Positions 34,000-45,900 of a stretch of 64,000 bases of DNA are shown piece by piece. Made by a program: the position numbers and the translations under genes. The stretch is from Siphonodentalium dalli (Eukaryota; Mollusca; Scaphopoda; Gadilida; Siphonodentaliidae). The stretch covers positions 120,875,030-120,939,029 of the forward strand of contig CP136067.1 of assembly GCA_032622095.1 (NCBI GenBank). Reading direction: 5' to 3'. Each line of letters starts with the position of its first letter. The stretch's first letter is position 1. The notes under the pieces are model-generated. The model saw only the letters and a list, made by a program, of their open reading frames with translations. It was not told the origin of the DNA and did no database searches.

Positions 34000-36650
34000 G
34001 AATTTTTGAAACGATTTAAATATGCGGCGGTTGTAGTTTTTGTTTAGATTGTCATCTCCATAAAGAAATAAAGTGTCAGTTAGTTATAAGATTGTCGGGT
34101 AGACTGTTTAAAAGTTCGCGGCGCGCGTGTTCGTATTGCGGGCATTGGAAAATAAAATGATACGTGTCTTCGATCGTACCACACGCGCAACGGTCAGTAT
34201 CGGATATATAATTAGATATTTTGTGACTATTTAAGTTACTACATTCAGTACGCAGGCGAGTATGTAATATCTGAGGTCTTCGATTGTACGAGCAATAGTA
34301 CCAAGGCTTCTTTCGTTTTATATTAATGATAATTTCTTTTTTAAATATGTCAAAATCAGATATGGTTTTAGTTTCTTCTGCCAATGAATTCCACAGAGAG
34401 GTGGTTTCTAGAATAAATGACTTTTCGTGCGATTTAGTATTCCATCTAGGGACTCTATAGTTGTTCGCATTTCGAGTTTCCATGTTTGATTCGGATGCCT
34501 CAGATACACGAGCAGGAAGCAAATTGTTCAGGTAGTTAGGGGCTTTGCCTTGTATCATTTTGTGGAATAGGTATAATCGGGATTTCTCGCGCCGTTTTGT
34601 TAAGAGTTCCCATCCAGTTTCTTTTAACATGGTTTCAAAACTGGCATACCTAGTTACGCCGGTTACTATGCGTGCTGCATCATATTGAATACGTTCTATG
34701 TTCAATGAATCGGTGATATTACAGTTTCCCCAAGCAGTACTCGCATATTCAAGTATAGGTCTAACCGTGGTGATATAACATTTTTCCAAAGTAGCTCTAT
34801 CGAGTACGAATTTGTGTTGCCTAAGTACAGATAGCTTCTACCATGCACTGGCACACACAGTATCAATTTGGGCTGCCCATGATCCGTTATCATTGAATGT
34901 TATACCGAGATGCTTGTGTTGGCGGACTACTCCCAGGGCACATCGTTCATATACAGCGGGTCGTGTACGAGTGGAAACGTTTTTCGAGATATACACATAC
35001 TTTCAGTTTTTAATGCATTAAAATTTACTAACCATCTTTTTGACCACGCCTCGAGCATTTGTATATCTTTCTGTATAGGATATGAGTTCCTCCCATTGGG
35101 TCGCTAATCGGCAAAAAAATCTAAGTATCATCAGCAAATAAGCGATTATTACATGATATATCGTGGACAATGTCATTAATGTAGATTAAAAATAGAATAG
35201 GACCAAGGATAAAGCCTTGAGGCACTCCTGTATTTAAGGGCTTCCATTCCGATGATTCTGATCTCAACACAACTCGTTGTTCTCTACCAGTAAGGTAATT
35301 TATCATCCAACCAAGTAAGTCACCGCGTAAGCCTATTTCTTTCAACTTATAAACAAGACCGACGTGTCAGACTTTGTCAAACGCCTTACTTATATCGAAA
35401 AAGAGAAACCTAACATAATTATATGAGAAATCTCAGTGATTTGGTTTGATGTGGAATCGTCCGAGAGGAAACACGATTGAAACTTCGTTAATACCTTGTT
35501 TGTTGCAAGGAATTTTGTTAAATATTTAACAACACATTTCTCGTATGCTTTCCCTAGACAGCTCAGAAGAGATATAGGCCTATAGTTCCCTGGATCAGAA
35601 CGGTCTCCCTTCTTGAAAATAGGTACAACGTTACTCTTTTCCACTCTGTACAGGGGGGGGTCGGAAAAAAGTGCCATGACAGTAGGCTGAATTTTTTTTT
35701 TCCGCTTCTTGTGTACCCACCAGCCCCTATTTGAAGGAAAAAATATTTTTTCCAATTTCATGCGGGGTACCCACCCCCTTTTTACCTCCAAATTCAGCGA
35801 AATCACCCCTTATTTGAAGGAATTTTTTTCCCAATTTCATGCAGTGTACCCACCCACGTTTTACCTAAAAATCTGTAGTCTTACACCATTTGGGCTTGGT
35901 ATTTGTTTCAGTTATAAAGTCTGAGAACAGATTGCTATCCTGTTTGTTTTTGTTCATTTGACTCATGACTTGTAAACAAGTTATATGAACATTTTACCAT
36001 ATTTCCAATGCTTGTCTGTAATCACTTCAAATACATCTGTATCGAAAATAGAAAATAAAAATTTAGGCAAAACATTTATGCTAAATAGTAATGGACCCAC
36101 ACGAATCGATCTTATACCATCTGACAACTTTTTCATGGATTGTTTTAGTCAAAGCTGAAGTCATGTCTTCGAGGTTTTGTGATCTGAGTAATGATCGCCA
36201 GTCAACAGAGGAAATTGCGCTATTTAGGCCATCGTAATCGGCACGGTCATAATTGTAAATTTTTCGGGAGTATGCTTTCTTGATTGGGCGTTTGTAGGCG
36301 GTATCAATCTCTACAAATACTGGGACGTGGAAACGGATATAGTTCCCAAAAAAAGGTCAAGTGTTCCGCACGAAGTGACATTACGCTCGTCATCGGTAAG
36401 TATAACATCAATTAAAGTTTCTGAGTGCTCTGTAAATTTTGTACTGTGATTTATCATCTGTTTCATGCCAAACTTGGAGCATATTCCTTTGATATTTCCG
36501 CATGAAGGTGAATATTGATTTTCATCTAAATCGCCAGCAAAGACAATATGTTGGGGCCATGTATCAGTTGCAAAATCAAGGGTTTCCAGGATTCTACTCC
36601 TACAATCAATCGTTGGCGGTCGATATATAATTCTACTAATCTAATGAGTA
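34000..36650 (-). pseudogene. Degraded non-LTR retrotransposon, CR1/Jockey-like (LINE-2 of this window)
   Basis: The minus strand reads an endonuclease remnant IYRPPTIDCRSRILETLDFA (from about 36630), then HIVFAGDLDENQYSPSCGNI (GDxN motif), SETLIDVILTDD and SCGTLDL (to about 36350). After an interrupted linker come VVPIFKKGDRSDPGNYRPIS (about 35635), FFDISKAFDKV-stop (motif A, 35390) and GVPQGFILGPILFLIYINDI (motif B), then FADDT-stop (motif C, 35125). The next piece is KDIQMLEAWSKRWLVNFNAL in another frame. A long intact C-terminal frame follows (34789-34076) with VRPILEYASTAWGN and CACGTIEDTYHFIFQCPQY, a Cys/His motif. Many frame changes and at least two in-frame stops. Its 3' end abuts the foldback tip at 33955. 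Confidence 0.85.
35690..35880. repeat. Short ~80-bp tandem duplication within LINE-2
   Basis: CCCTATTTGAAGGAAAAAAT..TTTCCAATTTCATGCGG.GTACCCACC recurs 80 bases on as CCTTATTTGAAGGAATTTTT..CCCAATTTCATGCAGTGTACCCACC. It lies in the EN-RT linker, so it is an insertion or expansion that post-dates the element. Confidence 0.7.
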
Positions 36651-36853
36651 TCTTTGTTGCTATTGTTGTGATACAAGTTTGCATCTGTAATGGTGTAGAC
36701 AATGATACTTTGTGATTTAGTATTTTCCACAGCCTGAGTGGCAATAAAGTAAAGAATAGTTCAGTTATATAAATGTTGCTATAATATAAGACTGGTAAAT
36801 CATACACACTGAGGGAAGTGTGTTAAGTGTGTCTTTTAGTATGATGTTTATAG

Positions 36854-37345
36854 TAGACACTTTTCGCATAATGAACGACGACAGATAATTATTATGAATA
36901 GATAATTTGTGGACGACATTTTTTTTGACGGTCCAAAAACCTTTTAGCAGAATTGACGACTACGAGTAAGTTTGTGAGACAATCGTGCTTGTCACTGGCA
37001 GTAATTGTGTTGTAATCAGATCATAGCTTAGCACATTGTGTTTGACAAGATTCTCGCGTTTCACGACGACGAACGATTTGATTACCACTAATATGGAAAA
37101 TTAGGGCCACATGGAGATCACAATTTAAGGACGAACCTCAGAATCATCTCCAACAATAAGGAGCTGAGAAACGATCGCAAACTTATTACTGTATGGTGTA
37201 TTTGTTTTGTTGAAATTTCGAAACCATAATCGTAACAGCGAATAGCGGACAACGAATAGAATGAATACAAATTCTAGTGACGTAGTACGTATGTACACTA
37301 TTCGTAATAATTATTTGTCGTCGTTCATTATGCGAAAAGTGTCTA
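36854..37345. mobile_element. 492-bp MITE with ~38-bp terminal inverted repeats and TA ends
   Basis: TAGACACTTTTCGCATAATG onward (36854) is inverted at the right end (37345), with one or two mismatches in 38 bases, and both tips carry TA. The right part recurs at 3501-3599 beside the other FkbM copy. TA-flanked ends would suit a mariner-type transposase. Non-coding. Confidence 0.75.
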
Positions 37346-37589
37346 ATGGTTTGTGTTTACGTATTTCTGCAGAGAACAAGTATGTTGTAATTTATTCCGG
37401 GTAAAACAATACAAGCACTGGACCATTTTAATCATCACCTGTTCGAAACAAACTAGAGGAAGTAGGTATTGATGTCCCATTCATATAGTGTTTTGCAAAC
37501 TCCCACATACTTGTGTCCAAAGAACGCCACGCCGATTGTGCCGACAGGAGGTCCAAGCTACATACAATTTAAACTGGAATTGAAGCATC

Positions 37590-38268
37590 TTACTTATCAG
37601 CTAACCAGAATTTTTCATAGATTCCCCACGAACGAACCTTGGCGGGATCTAACCTGGTACTTAGTCCACTATTATACGGCACCATTTTGTTATCCTTCAT
37701 AAACTTCAAAATAAACGGAACTGAAGCGTTATTCAGAACGTTATGAAAGTACCATTCCATCATCACGACTTTTACGGTATTCTTTTTGAAGAATTCCGAC
37801 GCGGCTTCCAGAACTTTCCCTTCATGTCCTTCCACGTCCATTTTGATGATGACCTGCTCAGAACTAACTAGCGGAAGCAGGTCATCGAGCAGATGACATG
37901 GAATTGTCCCTCCAGTTTTATTTACTTGCGTTGCCCCTATGTTGTTCTCGAATCTTTTCACTGGAGAAACATTCGCTCGGTCACTTGATAAAGCGCCGTA
38001 GATTGCGGTGACGGGGCGTTTAAATGTATTGATGGATACTGTTTTACAAATATGTTGCAAATTTGACACAATTGGGTCCACGGCCACTACTCTGGGTCCA
38101 GATTTTGCCGCCAGGAAAGAATATTGACCTATTTGTGCCCCGATATCTACAAACACTGCATCCGGGTATTTTTGTAGCTGCTTCCACATTTGGTTAACTA
38201 GACCATCTTCGAAGGCGCCAGCCGATTTTATTGCCGCCGACACATAACTGTCGGTCCCCATGTCGTGT
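37590..38268 (-). pseudogene. 5'-truncated FkbM methyltransferase copy
   Basis: Encodes the last 223 residues of the protein at 3854-4873 with the frame intact, including VFVDIGAQIGQYSF, VVAVDP and IIKMDVEGHEG, and about 20 amino-acid differences. It lacks the membrane anchor, stem and first ~117 residues. Homology breaks within the codons for IHDM at 38268, and the sequence continues directly into the 2.8-kb duplication. A TGA lies three codons upstream of the only usable Met. Several differences cluster at the N-terminal end (SYVSAAIKSAGAFEDG versus RFVSAEIKKAGVYEAN). The rest is conserved, so the copy either is recent or was under constraint before truncation. Expression is doubtful. Confidence 0.85.
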
Positions 38269-41096
38269 ATTCAAAATAGCCGAGGCGAGCGCAAACGCAC
38301 AAACAGATGATATGGTAGCGCCATCAAGATCATATCATTAGGCATATAAAAACTATATTGGAGCTTGGGACCTTCACCTATATACAGTGAAATACATTAT
38401 TATGGAATATATATTAACTAAGAACTGTTTTTGCAATGTTCTAAACTTATAGAATTCCGTGTCACAGCAGCAAAAATTTTCCAGGTTTTGAACTTGTGGA
38501 GTATGATTCTACGGGCCTAGCTGGAGTTAGTGGAGTAGAGATTAACGACATGCTCTATGGGGTGAGTCACCATGTCGTCACGTTCATGATAACAGACCCA
38601 TGTGCTATTATGCAGTTTAACCTACTGCCAATACAAGTAAATCGAAGATAGTGACGAACGTCACCGCGTTGGAATCTATCTGACACACATGCACGATTGC
38701 AATTGTTTGTCTTCTAGCGTAAGCAATGCACGAATTTGCCTTCTACTTTAATGTGTAAGCGGTGTCCGCCTGCAAAGACAAGATTATGTCTTCGTGGTGG
38801 CGAAGTACCACCAACGACTGTCAGAGCGCAAAAAAAAACAGTATGCAAATGCCGAGTACGTTAATCACATTTGCTCCATCATCTTCTACGACAAGACCAA
38901 CTACGCCTATCAATATGTATACACACAAGAGGTAATGAGAAACTGACACAACACATAGCATTTAGACTGTTACGAGCATTTGCTATAGTTTATTTTTAAA
39001 ACAAGTTTATACCATATTTGTTCGGAAATGCTCAATAGTTTCCTATAACATTCTGACCAAAGTTGCCAGTCGGAGTTTCGTGGAATACACCAGTCTATAC
39101 TACTATATGAGAATCCTTCGACTGACAATTTTGGTCAGAATGTTATAGAAAATACTCGGAATTTGTTGAACACAACTGGGGTATCAGCTAGTTTGAAAAA
39201 TAGTATAGCATATGCTCGTATCTTCCAAAATACTATGTGATATATCATTATCCTATCGTTTTTGTCGTTTTTGTCGTTTCTGGTCGCGTTTGCGATTGCA
39301 TCGGCCATTTTGAATGCGTGGTACTCATCAACTCGAAACCACGTGATTCCCCATTGTGAATCTAAGCGTCTTCACTATCATACAGAAAACTTACCTAGCT
39401 AGCTCAGTATGTCCCACTATACAGTCATATGTATCAAATCATGCCCACGCAAGGTACTGGGGATAAAAACTTCTTAGCCTCGATGTTATTTGCTTTATTA
39501 TTTTCGCGTCAATTCTTGATCATAACTGGTCCCGCAAGATTGATCCTTATATGTATACGCAATAATAAAAGAGCTATAAAATAATAAGATATACAATATA
39601 GGCTCGGTTCGCTGAGCAATTTGAATTCATTCTACTTCGTGTGTTTACCGGAAACCGGGGTGACTTGAGACAATTTTAATGCTTATTTAAATCTAACTTG
39701 AAATGAATGATTCGGACCACAGTGACATCACTATAGAAGTTTATCATACAACCTCTCAGCGATTGATCCCTGACAGTTGAGTTTGTTCCGCCATTATACC
39801 GTGTCCAATACCGTGTCCGAAACAGATATCTCAAGTCACCCCGCGCGGCAATGGGTTGACTTGGTACAGGTGCGTCCTATACCCATGCGACACCTTGTTC
39901 AGCTGCTCTAAATTACCCTAATATGGCTCAAATAATGGGATAGACTGATGACGACGCAGCGAAGAAAGAATGTTTCACTATGCGTCAGATTTTAGCAACG
40001 CAACTTTTCGCTACATACTGTCAGTCAGGGCGTCAGTTTCTGAACCCTTTATCCATATTATAAAACAATGCAAAACGTAGCCATCGCGCATGTGGCACTC
40101 CATTTACATGTGTGGTTGCATGTATATATGTGACAGCGTATTAGGGTATCTAATTAAAGTAAAATAAAATTTTCAAATCTCAATTTAAAGGCACGGGCGG
40201 CGTTCGTTGCAGAACTATTCATATTTGTTCAAATAGCCATCAACGGAAGGAATATTAAAATATATAGTTTTGTTCATATGCCAAACATAATCAGCGCGTA
40301 CATAGTATATTGTCGTCAAGAGGTACGATTGTGTACGTAAACAAGAACCTTCTCGTGTTACAGACGTTTTGCTTCTGTTTACATAACACAGCGCAATTAT
40401 ATTGGTTAATCACACACAAATGATATAAACGCTCTTTATTATTTCCATATATGGAAAACAGTAACAAATAACGCTCTTTATATTTACCATATCCGGATCT
40501 AAACAAAAGCCAGGAAACGTAACGTTTTTTGCTTTTGTTTACATAACAAAGCAAACAAAATTGACAATAGCTTACTGTTTATGCCATATTTCTGATTGGT
40601 GTAAGAACAAAGTCTGTCTATATTTTACTATTCTTTCTGTGTATGGCAGTTTTTGACGGAGGTGAATATTTTAACAGCATACCCACCGCCAACCGGCCGC
40701 CCGTATCTGACATGTTTACAAAGAGATAATCCACCTTTAATGTGGAAACGACCAGAATCTGACAAGTGCGTATTATATCGATTCTAAGGTTGTATGTTGT
40801 GGTAAGAACAATGCGTGGATACGTGGAAGATAATGTTAGTACAGTGCATGTATACTTACATACAAATACAAATAAAAAGATGATATTCTTAATTGTCTAT
40901 GACTGGAAGTACTCATTTGAAGGATGATTGGAATGATATCTTGAACATGTAAATATAGTAAGGGTGTCATCCTACTCCCTGTATCTTGAATACCAGGTAA
41001 AAGAGAGGGGTGAATCCTGCGTACCAGTTAAGATATATGGTATACAATGCTTTGTTAACATAGAGGGGTGAATCCTGCGTACCAGTTAAGATATAT
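38269..41096 (+). repeat. Segmental duplication, copy 2 (2.8 kb)
   Basis: Begins ATTCAAAATAGCCGAGGCGA immediately after the broken FkbM copy and runs collinear with 19673-22498. It lacks the outer part of the left inverted repeat. At its right end the 58-bp minisatellite continues uninterrupted, giving the pre-insertion state of the LINE site. Confidence 0.9.
40185..40740. mobile_element. TTAA-flanked MITE, copy 3 of 3
   Basis: Sits inside the duplicated segment. Same ends as 21590-22145 (TTAAAGGCACGGGCGGC ... CCACCTTTAA), with a handful of substitutions. Confidence 0.75.
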
Positions 41097-41465
41097 GGTA
41101 TACAATGTTTTGTTAACAAAGAGGTGTGAATCCTGCGTACCAGTTAAGATATATGGTATACAATGCTTTGTTAACAGAGAGGGGTGAATCCTGCGTACCA
41201 GTTAAGATATATGGTATACAATGTTTTGTTAACAAAGAGGTGTGAATCCTGCGTACCAGTTAAGATATATGGTATACAATGCTTTGTTAACAGAGAGGGG
41301 TGAATCCCGCGTACCAGTTAAGATATATGGTATACAATGCTTTGTTAACAGAGGGGGTGAATCATGCGTACCAGTTAAGATATATGGTATACAATGCTTT
41401 GTTAACAGAGAGGGGTGAATCCCGTGTACCAGTTAAGATATACATGTATGGTATACAATGCTTTG
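41003..41465. repeat. 58-bp minisatellite, about eight units
   Basis: GCGTACCAGTTAAGATATAT recurs every 58 bases (for example 41019, 41077, 41135), each time followed by GGTATACAATG(C/T)TTTGTTAAC. Slightly differing units alternate (AGAGGGGTGAATCC versus AAGAGGTGTGAATCC). Confidence 0.9.
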
Positions 41466-41642
41466 TAAATTTACACTAATATCATAGTTTTCACACATTT
41501 GCTGAAGAAGTGTCCATAACTTCCACACAACAAATGGTATTAGACTGATTTACATAAAAATACATGTATGTCATTTAGGCTGGAAAATACCCAAAATGTG
41601 TGTAATGTTGTGCTATAAAAGATGCGAAGCTGACTTTTTTTG

Positions 41643-41745
41643 GAATCCCGAATACCGGTTAAATTGGGCATATTAATTCTGAATACCGGTTAAATTGGGC
41701 ACATGAATTCCGAATACCGGTTAAATTGGGCATATGAATTCCGAG
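41643..41745. repeat. 31-bp minisatellite, three units
   Basis: GAATACCGGTTAAATTGGGC at 41650, 41681 and 41712. GCGTACC-like strings on either side suggest kinship with the 58-bp array. Confidence 0.8.
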
Positions 41746-41865
41746 GCTCCTGTTAACAGAGGGGTATGAATTCTGCGTATACCGGCTGGAACATGGGCTG
41801 AATCCCGCGTACCGAACGAGGTGGTGACAGTGACACCCTCTATTATATGAGACACAATATGAACT

Positions 41866-42030
41866 CGGACATGAGGATATCCAACTCGTAATGTTGGGTA
41901 TAAGATTTTATTAAACATGATTGATAAATTTGATTCACAACGAGTCTTAGACGAGTTGTGAATCAAATTTATCAAACGAGTTTCATAAAATCTTATATCC
42001 CAACATAACAAGTTGAAGATCTTGTATATC
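41866..42030. repeat. ~150-bp palindrome (foldback MITE)
   Basis: AATGTTGGGTATAAGATTTTAT..TTGATAAATTTGATTCACAA (41889-41941) is mirrored by TTGTGAATCAAATTTATCAA..ATAAAATCTTATATCCCAACAT (41954-42006) around a short GAGTCTTAGAC loop. Confidence 0.85.
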
Positions 42031-42099
42031 ACATGGAAAAACTAGAGCAACGTTGTGTGTGACGAAGCGAGCACAATACAAGTTACAATGCCCAAGGTC

Positions 42100-42275
42100 A
42101 CAACATAGCGCTAGATTTAAAACAGCGTGTGGCTATATATAGCACACTCACAGCTTAATCCGACCAAGCCAGTTGTGGAGACGGCAGTCCACCGACGGGG
42201 CGCGAAATCATGCCGGTGTGTTGACACCATTACAAGTCCGACGCTCTAACCACTGGGCTACCACTTCCTCTAATA
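42100..42275 (-). mobile_element. tRNA-derived SINE
   Basis: The minus strand from 42270 reads AGTGGTAGCCCAGTGGTTAG, a perfect pol III A box (TAGCCCAGTGG). Then come AGCGTCGGACTTGTAATGG, resembling a tRNA anticodon arm, and GATTTCGCGCCCC about 40 bases on as a degenerate B box. The tail runs to lower coordinates; its end is unclear. An intact tRNA gene is excluded because the acceptor and D stems do not close. Confidence 0.7.
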
Positions 42276-42289
42276 TAGTATAGTCGTTG

Positions 42290-42800
42290 TAGTGATTTTG
42301 AAGAGTGAACCTAGAAAAAATTGTTATAAAGCCAGTTTTTGTGTCATTTTGACCGGGAATATTTCGACAACAATATATCCAAAATCCATCAGGATAAAAA
42401 CAATGCGTAACTTCTATGACGTCGTTAGAGGTCATAACGTTAGATCACGTTAACGCTTAATCGGCCGATGCATTTGACTGTTTCAGACGTCTTGGCGATA
42501 TCTCGGGCACCGATGGTAATTTATCTTTACGTTGAAACTTGATAATTAATGAGCGTGTGTATATGAGGCGCGTTTATATACTTGAGTGGAAATCAAATCG
42601 GGTTAAACTGGCGGATTTTTACGGACGAAATTTGATGCATAGGGTATCTCGGTATCCGCTGGGCCGATTTCCCGGTATCCGCTGGGCCGATTTCCACCAT
42701 GTTTGGGGTGTTTGACCCACCTGACCTTGACCTTCAAAATGGTCAATTCAAGGTCAAAGCCCGGACGAAGTCGGGTCACCTTCTAGTATATATATAAAAC
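42290..42800. other. Flank of the giant inverted repeat; no gene
   Basis: Contains a direct doublet of CGGTATCCGCTGGGCCGATT (about 42650 and 42672), a TGACCTTGACC motif and its inverse GGTCAAGGTCA-like string (42723-42760), and a short TATATATA run at the arm boundary. Confidence 0.55.
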
Positions 42801-42989
42801 CGATTAGGCTGAATCTTCGTATGTGGAACTATTTTGACCCGGGTAATATTTATACGCTACAGATAAGTTCGTGCTGCGTGATCTTGACCTTCAAGCACTT
42901 TACATTGAACACGCATTCCGTGGAGTAATGGGGATATCCATTTGAAATTTAGTATGTATAGGTATAAGAGGACGGAACACTTTTATCTG

Positions 42990-45900
42990 CATGGTCACAT
43001 TCCAAACAGTATTCCCATCACGTGCAGTTTTGAGAAATGTGGCCTGGCCGGTTCACGAACTAGAGTCGTGACCCGGAAAATTCACATATTACGCCATTTA
43101 GAGTGGCGACGAGTAAATATCACGGCATAACTCGTCGTGATTTTGATAACGCAGTCATAGTAAACCATAGCAAACAGCATTTCCGCTACAAGCAATTCAG
43201 ATTTCAAGAAATGGGATCAGGACGGGTCACGAAATAGAGTCGGGACCCCGGAAATTCATATATTACGCCATTTAATGTGGCGACGAGTAAGTATCACGGT
43301 ATTACTGGTCGTGATATTGACAACGCAGCCAGGGTGAACCATTTCAAAACGGATTTCCGCCACACGCAGTTGAGATTTTAAGAAATGGGGTCAGGACGGG
43401 GCACGAAATAGAGTCGGGATCTCGAAAATTCATATATTACGCCATTAAAATTGGTGACGAGTAAGTATCACGGCCTAACTCTTCGTGATTTCGACATCAC
43501 ACACAGGGAAGGCAATTCTGTACAGGATTTCCGCCACACGCAGTTCAGATTTTAAGAAATGGGGTCAGGACGGGTCACGAAATAGGAACGGGGCCCCGAA
43601 AATTCACATATTACGCCATTAAAATTGGTGACGAGTAAGTATCACGGCCTAGCTCTTCGTGCTTTCGATATCACTGACAGGGCAGGCAATTATGTATAGG
43701 ATTTCCGCCACAAGCAGTTGAGATTTTAAGAAATTGGGTTAGGACGGGTCACGAAATAGAGACGGGATCCCGGAAATTCATATATTACGCCATTAAAATT
43801 GGTGACGAGTAAGTATCACGGTCTAACTCTTCGTGATTTCGACATCACACAGAGGGAAGGCAACTCTGTACAGGATTTCCGCCACACGCAGTTCAGATTT
43901 TGAGAAATTGGGTCAGGACGGGTCACGAAATAGACACGGGACCCCGGAAATTTACATATTACGCCATTGAAATTGGTGACGAGTAAGTATCACGGCCTAA
44001 CTCTTCGTGATTTCGACATCACACACAGGGAAGGCAATTCTGTAAAGGATTTCCGCCACACGCAGTTCAGATTTTGAGATATTGGGTCAGGACGGGTCAC
44101 GAAATAGAGTCGGGTCCCCGAAAATTCACATATTACGCCATTAAAATTGGTGACGAGTAAGTATCACGGCCTAGCTCTTCGTGATTTCGATATCAAAGAC
44201 ACGGCAGGCAATTCTGTATAGGAATTCCGCCACACGCAGTTGAGATTTTAAGAAATTGGGTCAGGAAGGGTCACGAAATAGAGTCGGGACCCCGAAAATT
44301 CACATATTACGCCATTAAAATTGGTGACGAGTGAGTATCACGGCCTAACTCTTCGTGACTTCGACATCACACAGATGGAATGCAATTCTGTACAGGATTT
44401 CCGCCACACGCAGCTGAGATTTTAAGAAATTGGGTCAGGACGGGTCACGAAATAGAGTCAGGACCCCGAAAATTCATATATTACGCCATTAAAATGTATG
44501 ACGAGTATGTATCACGGTCTTTCTCGTCGTGATTTCGACAACACAGGCAGGGCAGGCAATTCTGTACAGGATTTCCGCCACACGCAGTTCAGATTTAAAG
44601 AAATGGGGTCAGGACGGGTCACGAAATTGGGACGGGGCCCCGAAAATTCACATATTACGCCATTAAAATTGGTGACGAGTAAGTATCACGGCCTAACTCT
44701 TCGTGCTTTCGATATCACAGACAGAGGCAGGCAATTACGCATAGGATTTCCGCCACACGCAGTTGAGATTTTAAGAAATTGGGTCAGGATGGGTCACGAA
44801 ATAGAGTCGGGACCCCGAAAATTCACATATTACGCCATTAAAATTGGTGACGAGTAAGTATCACGGCCTAACTCTTCGTGATTTCGACATCACACAGATG
44901 GAATGCAATTCTGTACAGGATTTCCGCCACACGCAGTTGAGATTTTAAGAAATTGGGTCAGGACGGGTCACGAAATAGAGTCGGGACCCCGAAAATTCAC
45001 ATATTACGCCATTAAAATTGGTGACGAGTAAGTATCACGGCCTAACTCTTCGTGATTTCGACATCACACACAGGGAAGTCAATTCTGTACAGGATTTCCG
45101 CCACACGCAGTTCAGATTATGAGAAATTGGGTCAGGACGGGTCACGAAATAGAGTCGGGACCCCGAAAATTCACATATTACGCCATTAAAATTGGTGGGG
45201 AGTAAGTATCACAACATAGCTCTTCGTGATTTCGATATCACAGATAGGACAGGCAATTCTTTACAGGATTTCCGCCAAACGCAGTTCAGATTTTAAGAAA
45301 TGGGGTCAGGATGGGTCACGAAATAGGGACGGGGCCCCGAAAATTCACATATTACGCCATTAAAATTGGTGGGGAGTAAGTAACACGGCGTCATCTCTTC
45401 GTGCTTTCGATATAAAAGACAGGGCAGGCAATTGTGTACATGATTTCCACCACACGCAGTTCAGATTTTGAGAAATTGGGTCAGGACGGGTCACGAAATA
45501 GAGTCGGGAACCCAAAAATTCACATATTACGCCATTAAAATTGGTGACGAGTAAGTATCACGGCCTAACTCTTCGTGATTTCGACATCACACACAGTAAA
45601 AGGCAATACTATACAGGATTTCCGCCACACGCAGTTCAGATTTTAAGAAATTGGATCAGGACGGGTCACGAAATAGAGATGGGACCCCAGAAATTCATAT
45701 ATTACGCCATTAAAATTTGTGACGAGTAAGTATCACGGTCTAACTCTTCGTGATTTCGACATCACACAGAGGGAAGGCAATTCTGTACAGGATTTCCGCC
45801 ACACGCAGTTCAGATTATGATAAATTGGGTCAGGACGGTTCACGAAATGGAGTAGGGACCCCGAAAATTCACATATTACGCCATTAAAATTGGCGAGGAG

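Noticed and set aside
42190-42270. A functional tRNA gene
   Set aside because: A-box and B-box-like strings are present but the acceptor and D-arm do not pair and the B box is degenerate. A SINE head fits better.
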